Assembly (NCBI GenBank): GCA_949825045.1
Contig: OX463807.1
Span: forward strand, 10,007,501 to 10,071,500
Source of the DNA: Argyresthia goedartella
Taxonomy: Eukaryota > Arthropoda > Insecta > Lepidoptera > Argyresthiidae
Reading direction: 5' to 3'
DNA: 64,000 bases
In this document: positions 54,071-64,000 of the stretch, piece by piece
Layout: every line of letters begins with the position of its first letter
Numbering within the stretch: position 1 is the stretch's first letter
Notes under the pieces: generated by a model
What the model was told of the DNA's origin: nothing
Databases searched by the model: none
Seen by the model: only the letters and a program-made list of their open reading frames with translations
Program-made: the position numbers and the translations under genes

Positions 54071-54329
54071 AAATCAAGTTGAAATAAGTATCGATTATTC
54101 AGGTCTGTAATCTGTTAAGGTTGTGAAAAATCAAACTTATAGGTCAACGCAATCAAAAGATAAAAATCTGAAAACGATGAATTTGTAGTTAAATTCCTTC
54201 CCAAAAATATGATTTGTGCGGAGCCGTCGGTTCGCGATTTCAAATCGCACTTCGCCGGTTTTTTTCTCTCTTATGATATCTATTCCGGTAACAAATAAGA
54301 AAACCGGTCAAGTGCGAGTCTAAATCGCG

Positions 54330-54700
54330 CACGAAGGGTTCCGTACCACCGTTCAATGGAAGCGATGGTGTGGAGTGAATAGTTTGGATTTTACACAGCA
54401 AAATATTGTTTACAAAGTTATTGGTGCGGTTACTTTCACACTCCATGTACGTAACCAGGTGCATCCATAAGTTTGTATGTGAAATAATTGTTGTATGGGA
54501 GCCCCCTTAAATATTTCTTTTATCCTGTTTTTTAGTATTTGTTGTTATAGCGGCAACATAAATACATCATCTGTAAAAATTTAAACTGTCTAACTATCAC
54601 GGTTCGTGAGATACAGCCTGGTGACAGACGGACGGACGGACAGCGGAGTCTTAGTAATAGGGTCCCGTTTGGAACCCTTCGGGTACGGAACCCTAATAAA
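54330..54700 (+). repeat. Dispersed repeat, fuller copy
   Basis: AGGGTTCCGTACCACCGTTC, then AAATATTGTTTACAAAGTTA, GCCTGGTGACAGACGGACGG and the end GGGTCCCGTTTGGAACCCTT / CGGGTACGGAACCCTAATAA. CTGTTTTTTAGTATTTGTTG near 54528 also closes this window at 63976. Fragments of the same family are at 22590, 49490, 53990 and 62100. Confidence 0.7.
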
Positions 54701-55595
54701 AAACAGCTTTCTCCAAACACGTGTTTCATAGCTCTTAAACCATTTTCAAACAAAAGTAGGCGGAAACAGACAAACACAACATTTCACCCTGAAACGCATT
54801 TAAAATGAAAAAATTCTTAACATTTTCCCGCATAATGTGAAGCAACACTTCGTTAAAAGCTACTTGTTCGACTTTACGCCTGTACACCTCATTCAACAGA
54901 CAGATTCACCAGTTTTCTTAAAGAAAAAGTTCTGCCTAATTAAGATTTTTTCAGCAGGGCTTGGTACGTTAAGTAGTTTAGGGTACAGGTTGGGTACTTG
55001 ACAGTACCTCAGTACCTCTAGACATTCATGGTACAATGTATATTGTATAATGGACCTTCATGTGGAATTCGTTTTTACCCGACAAAAGCGAAGCCAAAAG
55101 GAAGGTCTGACCGGTATGTAAGCATGTATGTATGTTCATTTGTGTCACCAGAACATCTTAACTGCTTATCAGAATTGAAAAATAAGGTGGTTAGAAGCGA
55201 CTTGATAGTCCACTGGTTATAGGCTAAGTGACGTCATACTTAGTTCAATATGGCGCCCTCTGGGGGGCATAAAGTCATGGATATATTTGTTTAAGTTTTT
55301 AAACAGGGTCGTGTTGGGCGTCAAATAAAAAGGCTTAGTTATCACATTTCAAATATATATAGATCTACACTCAGAGAAAAATCGGCTAACAAAGCGACAA
55401 TAAAAGCTTTGTTAGAATTTTATTGTTACCGCACGTAAGTGCATCGTCGCTGCAGCTATAGGCCCATAGTGGCTGTGACAACTTTTTTATTGTTGAAGTT
55501 ATTTTTGTTATTTTAGCTAAAGACACGTAGATACGGTAACTATGTTAAAAATATTTAAACGGGATAACAAAGGCACGTTGTCAACTTATCAACTT
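54701..55595. other. Unassigned DNA with dispersed repeat scraps
   Basis: CAATATGGCGCCCTCTGGGG and GCGTCAAATAAAAAGGCTTA near 55245-55335 resemble 61515-61600. No gene recognised. Confidence 0.4.
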
Positions 55596-55767
55596 TATGA
55601 AGTGATATTGTAGCAAAATTTAATCTATCAAAATAGGCGTTGTTACTATGGCTAAGTATGGTGTTGTTGACACGGCAAAGTTATGAAGTGATGTTACAGC
55701 AAAGTTTAATCTATCAAAATAACAGTTGTTACTACGGCTAAATGATGTTGTTGATACGGCAACGTTA
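55596..55767 (+). repeat. 86-bp tandem duplication
   Basis: TATGAAGTGATATTGTAGCA…GACACGGCAAAGT is followed directly by TATGAAGTGATGTTACAGCA…GATACGGCAACGT. A third, decayed unit may follow. It lies about 170 bp upstream of the exon at 55938. Confidence 0.8.
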
Positions 55768-55937
55768 TATACTAACAAAATACGAAGTAGATGTTTTGAC
55801 AAAGTATTCTTAGATAAAATTACAAAGTGACGTCCTATACTTGTTCTCGCAAGCGCAAACTGTTTCTCATATTCTGCCAGTTTCAACGTGGATGTCGTGC
55901 AGAGAAGTAGTGTTTGTGCTCAAGAGTGAAATGAAAT

Positions 55938-56778
55938 ATGGCATTGGAGACTTTTTTAACAGAAAAAGAACTGCGGCATCTGATGCAGTCTATGCTCGGT
56001 AAGTAACAGTGCCCTAATACAATTATCAGGTTCATGTCGTTGTTTTGCGATATTGGCTGTAACCTGTGCTTTGTTTCCCATCACAATTCAAACAAATACC
56101 TTTGAAATGTTTTCGGACCTTTGACTGTAGCTGTTAGCCGGGCGAATTTACTTTCTGCCAGGATTTTAGGTTAGGTAGCTGGCTCCATTCGTTTTTGCAG
56201 GATAAAAGCATCCTTTTTTCTCAGGGTTACTTACTTTAATTGCAATAATATACTGATATTATGCAATAGTATACCTACTGAGGTATACCTCACCTCACGA
56301 GTTATGAGCGCTGAGCAAAAACTGGCGCCTTGGGGCGGGGATTACTGCGTTTTTGTTAACATAATCAGCGCCCAGTAAACCAGCCGCTCAAAAAGTAGCC
56401 AGGTTAGTTAATTTTACCACCTAAAGTAACTAAATGTAGGGAAGTTCAGTCCTCAAAAAGTAGCCAAATGTATGAAACTTCCAAAAATTTTTGTACTTAA
56501 CTAAATAACCCCATAAAGTTGCTAGATCTAGCTACAAAGTGGTTAAGATGGCAACACCGGCCGTTCGTTGACCTTCGTTGGCCCGGTGAACACTCAGCAT
56601 TTGGTTTTAAAAGCCACTAAAATAACCTAACCTAACATATGGCCAAATTATTAAGTCTCAGATAGCTTAGGCATAAAATAACAACGTTCTTCTTTTTCAG
56701 ATCAAGAACTGACGTTAGAATTACTAATGAAATCTGGAACGCACATAGAAGAATTAAGAAAGTATTTTGAAATTTGGC
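55938..56778 (+). pseudogene. Two-exon gene start of unknown function, cut off by a LINE fragment
   Basis: Exon 1 (55938-55998) reads MALETFLTEKELRHLMQSML with a CG/GTAAGT donor. A 702-nt intron ends in CTTCTTTTTCAG. Exon 2 starts at 56701 and, in phase, completes D and continues QELTLELLMKSGTHIEELRK, then YFEIW. The combined frame is open and acidic-amphipathic, helix-like. From about 56779 the frame runs into LINE ORF2 sequence (SCKTEVRCFHLLNQLA). An ATG at 55931 in another frame is the only competitor. I do not recognise the family. It may be a host gene 5' end, an alternative exon, or a captured fragment; no continuation was seen right of the LINE. Confidence 0.5.
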
Positions 56779-57720
56779 GACTAACACCTAGTTCATGCAA
56801 AACAGAGGTCAGATGCTTCCATCTACTCAATCAACTAGCCAAACGCGAGCTTAAAGTGGTACTCGGAGGTTCCATACTAAACCAGAACTTTACTCCTAAG
56901 TACCTTGGCGTCACCCTGGACCGCTCTCTCACTTTTAAAAAACATCTAGCTGGTACTGCACGCAAGCTCCAGTCTTACGGATACCTCCTGGGGCGCGAAC
57001 GCCGACGTGCTTCGCACCTCTTCCTTATCGCTGGTGTACTTGACGGCAGAATACTGCGCACCGGTTTGGTTGGGCAACTCCCACACCAACAAGGTAGACG
57101 TGGAACTCAACAAGGCCATGCGATGCATCTCCGGTACCTTGAACTCCACCCCATGTCACTGGCTACCAGTGCTCTGCAGCATTCCTCCCCCTGACTTGAG
57201 AATAAAGCACGCTCTCCTAAGAGAGCCCCGCAAGATTCATGACCACCAATGCCTTCTCATACGCCCAGAGTTTATGGATACCACTAAGCACCGTCTTGAA
57301 TCCAGAAACCCACCAAACAAAATCGCAATAAATCTGCTGCAAGAAGACTTCAACCTCATGCAACAATGGTCGCAACAATGGAACTCAAAAATGGCCGGCA
57401 AATTGGGCTCAGATCTTGTTCCAGGCTCCAAAATAAAGGGGTCCCAGCTGCCGAGGCGCGACTGGTGTAACTTCAACAGACTACGCACGGGACTACGCAT
57501 GGACGCTGTGCCCAATATAAACATCGCTGCGGCTGGATAGACTCCCTTGCTTGTACCTGCGGAATTTAATTAAAAGACATCCAACATATTATCTCTGAAT
57601 GCCCAGAAACGCCATATACCGGGGGACCTCCCGAGGACCTGATCAAGCTTACTGACGAAGCCACCGAGTGGCATAAATCCCTTAATATTAACCTGTTATT
57701 TGGTATGAACTGTTTACTAA
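56779..57720 (+). pseudogene. LINE ORF2 C-terminal half, frameshifted
   Basis: Frame 1 (to about 57000): SCKTEVRCFHLLNQLAKREL, YLGVTLDRSLTFKKHLAGTA. Frame 2 (about 57007-57537): LRTSSLSLVYLTAEYCAPVW, NKVDVELNKAMRCISGTLNS, CHWLPVLCSIPPPDLRIKHA and RLRTGLRMDA. Frame 3 later: ISECPETPYTGGPPEDL. Together this is the post-catalytic region and terminal Cys/His-type part of a non-LTR retrotransposon protein. At least two frameshifts (near 57000 and 57540) and the lack of the catalytic core make it inactive. Clade not certain. Confidence 0.8.
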
Positions 57721-58057
57721 TGCCATAGGAATAATTAAGTAAAGTAGAGATTATTACATACGTTTGATATAAATATATTCTTATTTTCTTTTAGGATTCT
57801 CAAATACCTCTATCCTCTTATCGTATCTTGTGCTACCCAAGCAATGTACTACATTGTAGATTTCAATCCCTTCACTTTGTAAATGGTACACTGAAAAAAT
57901 CTATATTCCTCGAAGCTTCTGCCTATATATTGTTACGGATATACGTACCTTGACCGGAGTGCTCTGTGTATGCACCATACAAATGTATGGTGTACAATAA
58001 ACATAGTTCAGGGTACGCATTCTCCTGGAATAATAGTCAGAAGCTTTGGGGAGTATA
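57721..58057. other. Unassigned DNA
   Basis: Contains ACCATACAAATGTATGGTGT, a small palindrome near 57974-57993. No gene. Confidence 0.4.
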
Positions 58058-58439
58058 CAGGGTGACTTTAAAACCCCTAGCTATAATAAAATTTTGGAAT
58101 CAGAATCACTAGTAGAAAAAAAAAGCATTTTTTTCGTTTTTTTTTTTTCATATTTGATTGATAGGAAATAGCTCCCCTAATCGAATTTAAAGACAACCTA
58201 CGCGCTCAGGGCGGCGTTGTGTGACTCGCAGTGTCTAATCCGCCCACCACACCCCGCACCCGCCCGGCTCACCCCCGCAATGCCTTTACGTGCGCCGCCG
58301 CTGCCAGCCAGACTGCCCGACGCCAGTCCAGTCGCCTGCGCAACCTTATTGCGGTTTGATGTGCGCACGCTACAAATTCCCCTCGCCGCGCGGGTACTTT
58401 TATCTTTGAGTCCGTGTCCGTCTGATACGCTCATACAAG

Positions 58440-59528
58440 ATGTACTCTAATCGTGAATATTACGAGATGGTGCGTGTGTACATCCAAAGTGGAGAAAACC
58501 TGTACGAAGCCAGAAGATTGTACGAGACGCAGAGCATCCCTCGGCTCCAAGCACAAGGACTACCTAACGCCACTGTCCCCCACCGTCAAACCATCTTAGC
58601 GGCAAACCAACGGCTTCTGGATTATGGCCAGTTCACAGTGCCAAGCCATGCTTATGGTGGAGGCGCGCCGCGTTTGGCTGTGGAGGTAGAAGACGCTATC
58701 TTGGAGTACTTTCAGCGCAACCCTCGAAACAGTACGCGAGACGCAGCTCATCGTTTCGGAATCAGCCAGTATTCTGTGTGGAAGTTGCTGAACTCTACTG
58801 GACAGCATCCATACCACTTTCAAAAAGTGCAGCAATTAAATGAAGATGATGCGCCACGTCGTCGCAATTTTTGCGAATGGCTGGTACAAAATCAGAACAA
58901 GCACATCCTATGGACAGACGAGGCGATGTTCACTCGTGTAGGGCTCTACAACCAGCACAATCAACATTGGTGGTCATACAGTAACCCAAAATGTATACGA
59001 GAACATCATCACCAAGTGCGCTTCAGTGTGAATGTGTGGGCCGGCATCGTGGAAGATAAAGTCATTGGGCCATACTTCATCGAAGGCCGCCTGACCGGGG
59101 GCACGTATCTAGATATGCTGCGAGGCGTAATAGCAAACTTCTTAGAGGACGTGCCGCTCGCATATCTACAAGATTTTTTCTTCCAACAAGACGGAGCACC
59201 ACCTCATTTCGCGCGACCTGTTCAAAACTACCTGGACGATGAGTACAGTGGTCGGTGGATAGGACGCGGAGGGCCTGTGCCTTGGCCTGCCAGATCACCG
59301 GACCTCACACCCTGTGATTTCTTTTTGTGGGGCGAAATAAAACGGCGTGTCTACTGGGACGAGGTTCAGAACCGGCAAGAACTTAAAGACCGCATCACAA
59401 ATGCATTTGACGCTGTAAAAAGTGATGTGGTAGTCTTAAGCAAAGTGCGTCATAATGCAGTGAAACGTGCAAGACTGTGTTTAGAAAGGAACGGATTGCA
59501 TTTTGAACAGTTGTTGAAGTACAGCTAA
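58440..59528 (+). CDS. DD41D transposase, uninterrupted
   Basis: 362 residues, ATG at 58440 (MYSNREYYEMVRVYIQSGEN). The N-terminal helix-turn-helix region (residues 1-60) and second one (about 75-120, STRDAAHRFGISQYSVWKLL) resemble the DUF4817-type domain of insect transposases. The catalytic domain has Asp 160 (LWTDEAMFTR), Asp 251 (FFQQDGAPPHFARP) and Asp 293 (RSPDLTPCDFFLWGEIKRRV). The last two are 41 residues apart, hence DD41D. All three acidic residues are present. The enzyme would excise and reinsert the element at TA. The upstream 58200-58435 is GC-rich and promoter-like. Codon use looks normal. Family assignment is from motif recall, not a search. Confidence 0.9.
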   Translation: MYSNREYYEMVRVYIQSGENLYEARRLYETQSIPRLQAQGLPNATVPHRQTILAANQRLLDYGQFTVPSHAYGGGAPRLAVEVEDAILEYFQRNPRNSTRDAAHRFGISQYSVWKLLNSTGQHPYHFQKVQQLNEDDAPRRRNFCEWLVQNQNKHILWTDEAMFTRVGLYNQHNQHWWSYSNPKCIREHHHQVRFSVNVWAGIVEDKVIGPYFIEGRLTGGTYLDMLRGVIANFLEDVPLAYLQDFFFQQDGAPPHFARPVQNYLDDEYSGRWIGRGGPVPWPARSPDLTPCDFFLWGEIKRRVYWDEVQNRQELKDRITNAFDAVKSDVVVLSKVRHNAVKRARLCLERNGLHFEQLLKYS

Positions 59529-59694
59529 GTTTGAGGTACGTATTCAATATCACTGTTTTTAATAATTTCTTCAGTTCGCAGCACATGAAGTTGATCCTAA
59601 ACTACAAACTACGTACAGCATTTACCTAAACACGTGCTCATCTCATGAAAATAAGTAAAAGTTTTATAATACCTACACCAGAACTCAGTAGCTA

Positions 59695-59718
59695 GGGTAG
59701 GTAGGTAGGTACCTAACT
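59695..59718 (+). repeat. TAGG microsatellite
   Basis: GGTAGGTAGGTAGGTACC, within the 3' region of the DD41D element. Confidence 0.85.
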
Positions 59719-59819
59719 AAATAATAATCGCGGCCCACCGGTGGTTAGTAGCTTCTTGACTGATCCACCCTAACTTACTGACCCCCACTCAAAAAACTAG
59801 TTAAACTGACCTATCTAAT

Positions 59820-60074
59820 GGTGAACGCACACTTATCGGCATAGTCCGCACCGAAATACCGCACCGCATACGAAACCTCGCTCACCTATCCGCGTCGGAA
59901 TCCGGAGAAATCCTGATGACGTCATCAGATTTGGCGCGGAGTATGCGGACGAAGCATTCTGCCTTCTGTTGCGTGCGACAGAGCAACACACGAGTCGCAG
60001 GGAAGATTCCTTAGACAAGGCCTATCCGCTCCGTGCGGATGATGCGTGCCGATGTCGATAAGTGTGCGTTCACC
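59820..60074. repeat. MITE G nested in the DD41D element
   Basis: GGTGAACGCACACTTATCGG and its complement CGATAAGTGTGCGTTCACC are the ends. The similarity continues into TCCGCACCG / CCGTGCGGA. Length is 255 bp, fairly GC-rich. A palindrome GATGACGTCATC lies near 59915. The target duplication is not clear. Confidence 0.85.
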
Positions 60075-60124
60075 TCAAGAGCGGTCGTTTGCGGGTCGAA
60101 AATCCATTTGTTTTGTTTGAAATG

Positions 60125-60210
60125 TTGACTAGGTAGGTAGATAGGTAGGTGGTTAGGTAGGTAGGTAGTTAGGTAGTTAGGTAGATAGGTTGTAAGGTAG
60201 CTAGTAGTTT
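60125..60210 (+). repeat. TAGG/TAGT microsatellite
   Basis: Repeated TAGGTAGGTAG units with point changes. On the minus strand this gives a low-complexity Tyr/Leu/Pro/Thr frame that is not a gene. Confidence 0.9.
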
Positions 60211-60539
60211 GAAGGTTTGTTACAAGTAAATCAACGTATTCTTTAGTAGCTAGGCAGGAATCATTTAAACTACAAATTGCCGCGCCGCTGGCGGCGGCGG
60301 CGGCGCTACACAAAGTGAAAGCGCGGCGCTACACAAGGCGAAACCGCGGTGCGATGTTATCAACACTGGGCGGGCGGTAAATATGGCAACAACACTATTT
60401 GGGACTAGTAGGAATACTTTGACGGTTGATTACTTAATATTTTACTATGAAAGCAGACGAAAGTAACAAAACATGCATTTTGTACTTTTATCAAGGAGTA
60501 CGCTCTTTTGATATAGCTAGAGGTTTTACAGTCACCCGG

Positions 60540-61014
60540 TATAATATTTTTTCATGGTGTACCATTAACAAAGTGCAGGGATAAGATCAGCCTTGTTACT
60601 TTGCTAGAGCAGCAAAATATATACGAGAAAAGTTACTTTGTCGGAGAAGCAACGGTGAATTGATAAAAGCACAAAGGAAGATATCTAATTCAACAAAACA
60701 AAGTTAGATTCACGGACAGTAAACCTTTGTCTTTTTAGCAAATCCCCTTGTCATCGGGACAATATACCTTTGATATGATAGCTAAAGGCATTTGTCATGG
60801 GAAAAAAAGGACAAGAAATCATATACGACTTTATCTTACTTTATCTTACTTTATATTTATAGCGACTTTGTCGAAAAAGGGATATTACAATGTTCAAGAT
60901 TTCTTAAATGACAGGACTGTATGGGGTTAATCTGGCTCAACACAGACCTTGCTGTTAATAATTTTGTAATTATTTATTCCTGCTTATTAATCATAACAAT
61001 TAAATTTTTCATAT
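60540..61014. other. AT-rich DNA right of the DD41D element
   Basis: ATCTTACTTT is duplicated near 60834-60851. The small frame 60748-60930 has no recognised motif. Confidence 0.4.
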
Positions 61015-61196
61015 TTGTATTAGTTAAGCACAACCTATTTTTAAAAGAGATCTAAAAATAAATCTGTGGGAGTTTCTACGCCCTTCTTCTCCCACAGTGG
61101 TCCAATGTAGAGAAGAGGCAAAAAATGACGTTTGCTAAGTATATGTAAATATCTACAGTAATAAAGTACTTTGACTATTGACTATTGACTATAGTG
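61015..61196 (+). mobile_element. LINE 3' UTR fragment with TTGACTA tail
   Basis: AAAAGAGATCTAAAAATAAA, CTGTGGGAGTTTCTACGCCC, TTCTTCTCCCACAGTGGTCC then AATGTAGAGAAGAGGC, ending in TTTGACTATTGACTATTGAC. The 3' UTR matches 8365-8520 and 14160-14245, but the tail heptamer differs from the TTTGAAC tail at 8365. Confidence 0.7.
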
Positions 61197-62847
61197 ACAC
61201 GAACAATTTTAGCATTGTAATTTCAACAATGTTTTATTGCTATGACATCAAAATTGGTAAATTTACTTTAGTAACAATAAAAACGTTGCCCTCATAACTA
61301 TGCACCTTTGACGGCTGTCCAGCATCAAAGTTTTTTTGTTGCAATGGCAATATTTTTTTGAGAGTGTAGGTCTTGTTAGCTGCTTTGCTTGTATCAAATG
61401 AATAATTCCGTATAAACTTAGGCCAAACACCACGCTAAATTGACTAATGCTACCAATGATATCTGAATTTGATAATTGAGTTATCATTAGAAGCGTCTTG
61501 ATTTAGATCATCCACTAGTATAGTGCCCTCTACAGGCAAAAAAGTCGTGGATAAAAAAAAAGGCGTGATGGGTATCAAATTAAAGGACTTGATTAGCAAA
61601 TGCTACTTGCATCCACCCTCAAAAAATCCCATAGTTGACCGAGCGAGCGAAGCGAGCGACCATTTCGACAAGAGAGGAGCCCGATTTTGCTTTCGTCTGT
61701 CTCTATGTCTGTCAGTTCCAGCCTAGGGGCCACAGTTTTCAAGCGATCCTCACAAAACTTGGAACACGTGTTCCTTGTTTAATATTTTTGTCGAGAGCTT
61801 TTGTCGATTTTCCCCTGGGGGAGTTATGACGTCATTACTTTTTTGTATGTTTATTTTTTTTCAATTCTGAAACCTATATTGTGGGGTATCAAATGAAAGG
61901 GCTTCATGAGCCGGTTCTAAAACCTACACCATTCCACACCATTACCTTTCGGCCGCCTGTTTTCTAAAAATCCATGAAATCTTTCAAAACATACCAAGTT
62001 GGACTCCTCGAAGTAGGAGATGAATTAGTAAAGAGGATCTATTCAGATCATGAGACTGAGTGAAATAGGCTATAACTATTTTCGTGAAAATTCTATAGAT
62101 TGTATTGTAAATCGCAAAATGTAGTTTACAAATTTATTGGTGCAGCTACTTTACTACTCGATTTTGATTGAATCTAAAATACTTACCTAAAAAATGGGTT
62201 CACAGTCCCCCCTGTTAGCGAGGTCTACTGCCCACAGGGTTTCTAGTAATACTGCGTCCTCTCCGACTTTCTGCGTCCAGTATACGGACGCAAGATTATT
62301 TTTACCTCTTATCACCACATTCTATAGCTATTAGTATTGTATACCTATAGTTAAACAAAATTCACCTCCAGAAAGTAGGGCAAGCATAATGCAGTTCACC
62401 GATTCTCCGCTAGAGGCACTGCATCGCTGTTTTTTTATTGGGTGTTTATTTTCATATATATGACCGATAATGTTGCGTCCACCCTCAAATGCAACGTTGC
62501 CGCTTCATGCAGTGCATGTTGAAAGGGAATGCAACGTTGCCGCTCGGGTGCGTTGAGAAGTTGTGAACTTGAGATTTTAAGACATGTATTCTGTGCTTTA
62601 AGACTTGCCGCCGCGAGAGACTATCGTTTTATTCTGCTCGTGAACTTAGCGTGCAGTGCCCCGTGCGTACGAAAGTGACAATACTTGTGTGGTTTATTAT
62701 GATATGCTACGGTCAAGATATCGATTCGGTTATTATGCATACTAACCGGCTATTATTTATACTTGCCAATATAGATGGTTAAAGTAATTATACAGCAAGA
62801 TTTATCACATTAACCAGTTAGTATATCACCACACGTCCGTGGTGAAT
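61197..62847. other. Region of dispersed repeat scraps
   Basis: AGTGCCCTCTACAGGC near 61520, GTGGGGTATCAAATGAAAGG near 61880, and AATGTAGTTTACAAATTTAT near 62118 belong to the dispersed family seen at 54330. GAGCGAGCGAAGCGAGCGAC is at 61641-61660. GCAACGTTGCCGCT occurs twice (62491 and 62531). No gene recognised. Confidence 0.45.
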
Positions 62848-62985
62848 ATGATTAATACTGATCTGCATAGCTAATATCAGGGCAAAACACTGCGGTAGCT
62901 TAGGTGAAGGGTAAAGGGGGTGAGCGAAGCGAAGCCCCCTTTATCCTTTGTGTTAGGTTGAACATATAAGACCTAAGAACAACAA
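62848..62985 (+). repeat. Family E element
   Basis: ATACTGATCTGCATAGCTAA, GCGGTAGCTTAGGTGAAGGG, TAAAGGGGGTGAGCGAAGCG, AAGCCCCCTTTATCCTTTG. The right inverted end is not evident. The following 330 bp to the SINE hold no gene. Confidence 0.7.
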
Positions 62986-63319
62986 AAGAAATCAAACATT
63001 TTTGCAACTATCTAATAAACATCCTGTGCAATATAGACAGACAATATTATGAAAAATTTAACCATTTGTTTTATTTTATCTTTAAAAAAACGTATTTGAT
63101 TAAGAAAATAAGGGTGCCCTATTACTTTCAGAAAACCCTCTTGGTGAGTATTAATAAGAACTGGTTAAAATAGTTAATCGGACCGATGTTGGCTATATTT
63201 ATAACATTCACCAAAACATGCGCTTAGTATCAATACTTACCAGTTATTTTGTATACTAACCGGATTAATTGAGTTGACCATACTAAACATATAATTGTAT
63301 ATTGATATAAACATAAACA

Positions 63320-63410
63320 TTTACATACAGACACATACATTGCTGCTGGCTTCACAGTAGCTGTGTCTTAGGAAACAGCGACGTCAGATCCATATAAACG
63401 GGGAGAAATT
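63320..63410 (-). repeat. SINE body fragment, minus strand
   Basis: On the minus strand CATATGGATCTGACGTCGC-type body, CTGTTTCCTAAGACACAGCT, then AGCCAGCAGCAATGTATGTG. Head missing. Another scrap (AAACATCCAAGACCTAGGGT) is at 63673-63692. Confidence 0.6.
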
Positions 63411-63413
63411 AAT

Positions 63414-63654
63414 CGCACAGCAAAAATACTGATTTGCGCAGCAAAAAAGGATCAGCAAAATCACTTTTTATGTTTTAAATATTTTATGAGTACTTAATTT
63501 TATGTTTTTGGTATTTATTGTTGTTCTTACATGTTGAATCTAACACGAAGGATAAAGAGGGCTTCGCTTCGCTCACCCCCTTTGCCTTCACCTAAGCTAC
63601 CGCAGCAAATTTAAGGGATTTTTGCTGCGCAAATCGGTATTTTTTTATGTGCAG
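63414..63654 (-). repeat. Family E element
   Basis: CGCACAGCAAAAATACTGAT then TTGCGCAGCAAA, mirrored by TTTGCTGCGCAAATCGGTAT and ATGTGCAG. Core GGCTTCGCTTCGCTCACCCC. Flanked by ATTAAT and TTTAAT, like the 39202 copy. Confidence 0.8.
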
Positions 63655-63974
63655 TTTAATATTTCCACATAAAAACATCCAAGACCTAGGGTTTTTTTAT
63701 CTTCTATCTATTTTGTTTCTATCCTTCCTGACAGACGTATTTTCACGTATTTTCATTTTAATTTATGAGCACCGGTAGACTTAATGGAGCCACTTTAAAG
63801 GAAAATTTCCTTTTTCAAAGTCAAACCATAATCAGTTACTCATTAGTTTAGTTGATCAAATTTGATTATTATTTAATTTTTTTCCATTTATAAGTGACTG
63901 ACTTGTAAAAGTGCTTATTTTTGCCTTCTTAAAATAAAATATTTGTTTTAAGAAGGCAAAAATATTTATTTAAC

Positions 63975-64000
63975 TCTGTTTTTTAGTATTTGTTGTTATA
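63975..64000 (+). repeat. Start of a dispersed repeat cut by the window edge
   Basis: TCTGTTTTTTAGTATTTGTT matches 54527-54546 in the dispersed repeat at 54330-54700. Confidence 0.5.

Larger units (their letters stand above)
58058..60539 (+). mobile_element. Tc1/mariner-superfamily transposon, DD41D type
   Basis: Left CAGGGTGACTTTAAAACCCC then TAGCTATA is mirrored by right TATAGCTAGAGGTTTTACAG then TCACCCGG, with about three mismatches over 28 bases. TA flanks both ends (58056-58057 and 60540-60541). The 2482-bp element holds an open 362-residue transposase (58440-59528) and, in its 3' part, a MITE (59820-60074) and TAGG repeats, so it was itself a target. The imperfect ends may impair movement, although the gene is open. 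Confidence 0.85.

Noticed and set aside
58198..58450. Open frames on both strands in the GC-rich stretch before the DD41D transposase
   Set aside because: They arise from high GC content and overlap on opposite strands; no motif. More likely the element's own 5' region.
60447..60584. 45-codon frame MKADESNKTCILYFYQGVRS
   Set aside because: It runs across the right terminal repeat of the DD41D element, so it is not an independent gene.
55370..61390. A 6-kb unit bounded by CTACACTC…AAAAAT in inverted orientation
   Set aside because: Only a short A-rich stretch matches, no target duplication was seen, and the contents belong to unrelated elements.
1..64000. CRISPR array, bacterial operon, prophage or defence system
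   Set aside because: No regularly spaced repeats, no operon-like gene packing, and all recognisable proteins are eukaryotic transposon products.

Overview
The window reads as nuclear DNA of an insect, most probably a moth or butterfly. It is AT-rich, has GT-AG introns, no operons or ribosome-binding sites, and is packed with interspersed transposable elements of insect type: tRNA-headed SINEs, jockey/CR1/RTE-like LINEs, Tc1/mariner elements, a CsRn1-type Ty3/gypsy element and many short inverted-repeat elements. The lepidopteran assignment rests on the repeat style and is inference; no database search was possible. No intact conventional host gene is visible. The host-like coding traces are a short two-exon start at 55938-56778 and two THAP-domain first exons, of which at least one sits inside a transposon-like unit.

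Layout. 1-10.6 kb: short inverted-repeat elements (families A, C, E), SINEs, LINE 3' ends and unassigned AT-rich DNA. 10.65-13.4 kb: a Tc1/mariner-superfamily element with DD82E spacing, TA target duplication and a broken transposase, abutting the 5' part of a second mariner. 14.27-15.92 kb: a small non-autonomous LTR element. 16.4-22 kb: LINE scraps, a degenerate THAP gene with its intron, a GC-rich inverted-repeat element and family B elements. 24.3-38.2 kb: a nest. A degenerate + strand LINE (D) was entered by a 139-bp hairpin element and by a complete minus-strand Ty3/gypsy element (27203-32476). Next to it lies a minus-strand LINE (A) that itself contains a younger LINE (B). 38-57 kb: SINEs, more family A and E elements, a copia gag scrap, a mariner MITE, a THAP-exon element with 20-bp terminal inverted repeats, and LINE 3' pieces. 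55.9-57.7 kb: the two-exon start, cut by a LINE fragment. 58.06-60.54 kb: a Tc1/mariner-superfamily element of DD41D type with an uninterrupted 362-residue transposase. 60.5-64 kb: more dispersed repeats.

The best-preserved mobile elements are the Ty3/gypsy element (644/642-bp LTRs that read the same by eye apart from one TA repeat unit, open gag and pol, tRNA-Trp-type primer site, 4-bp ATAG duplication) and the DD41D transposase. Gag packages the RNA; pol supplies protease, reverse transcriptase, RNase H and integrase. Most short elements lack coding capacity and would depend on transposases encoded elsewhere. I found no defence, biosynthetic or other multi-gene system; the novelty is in transposon structure and nesting.
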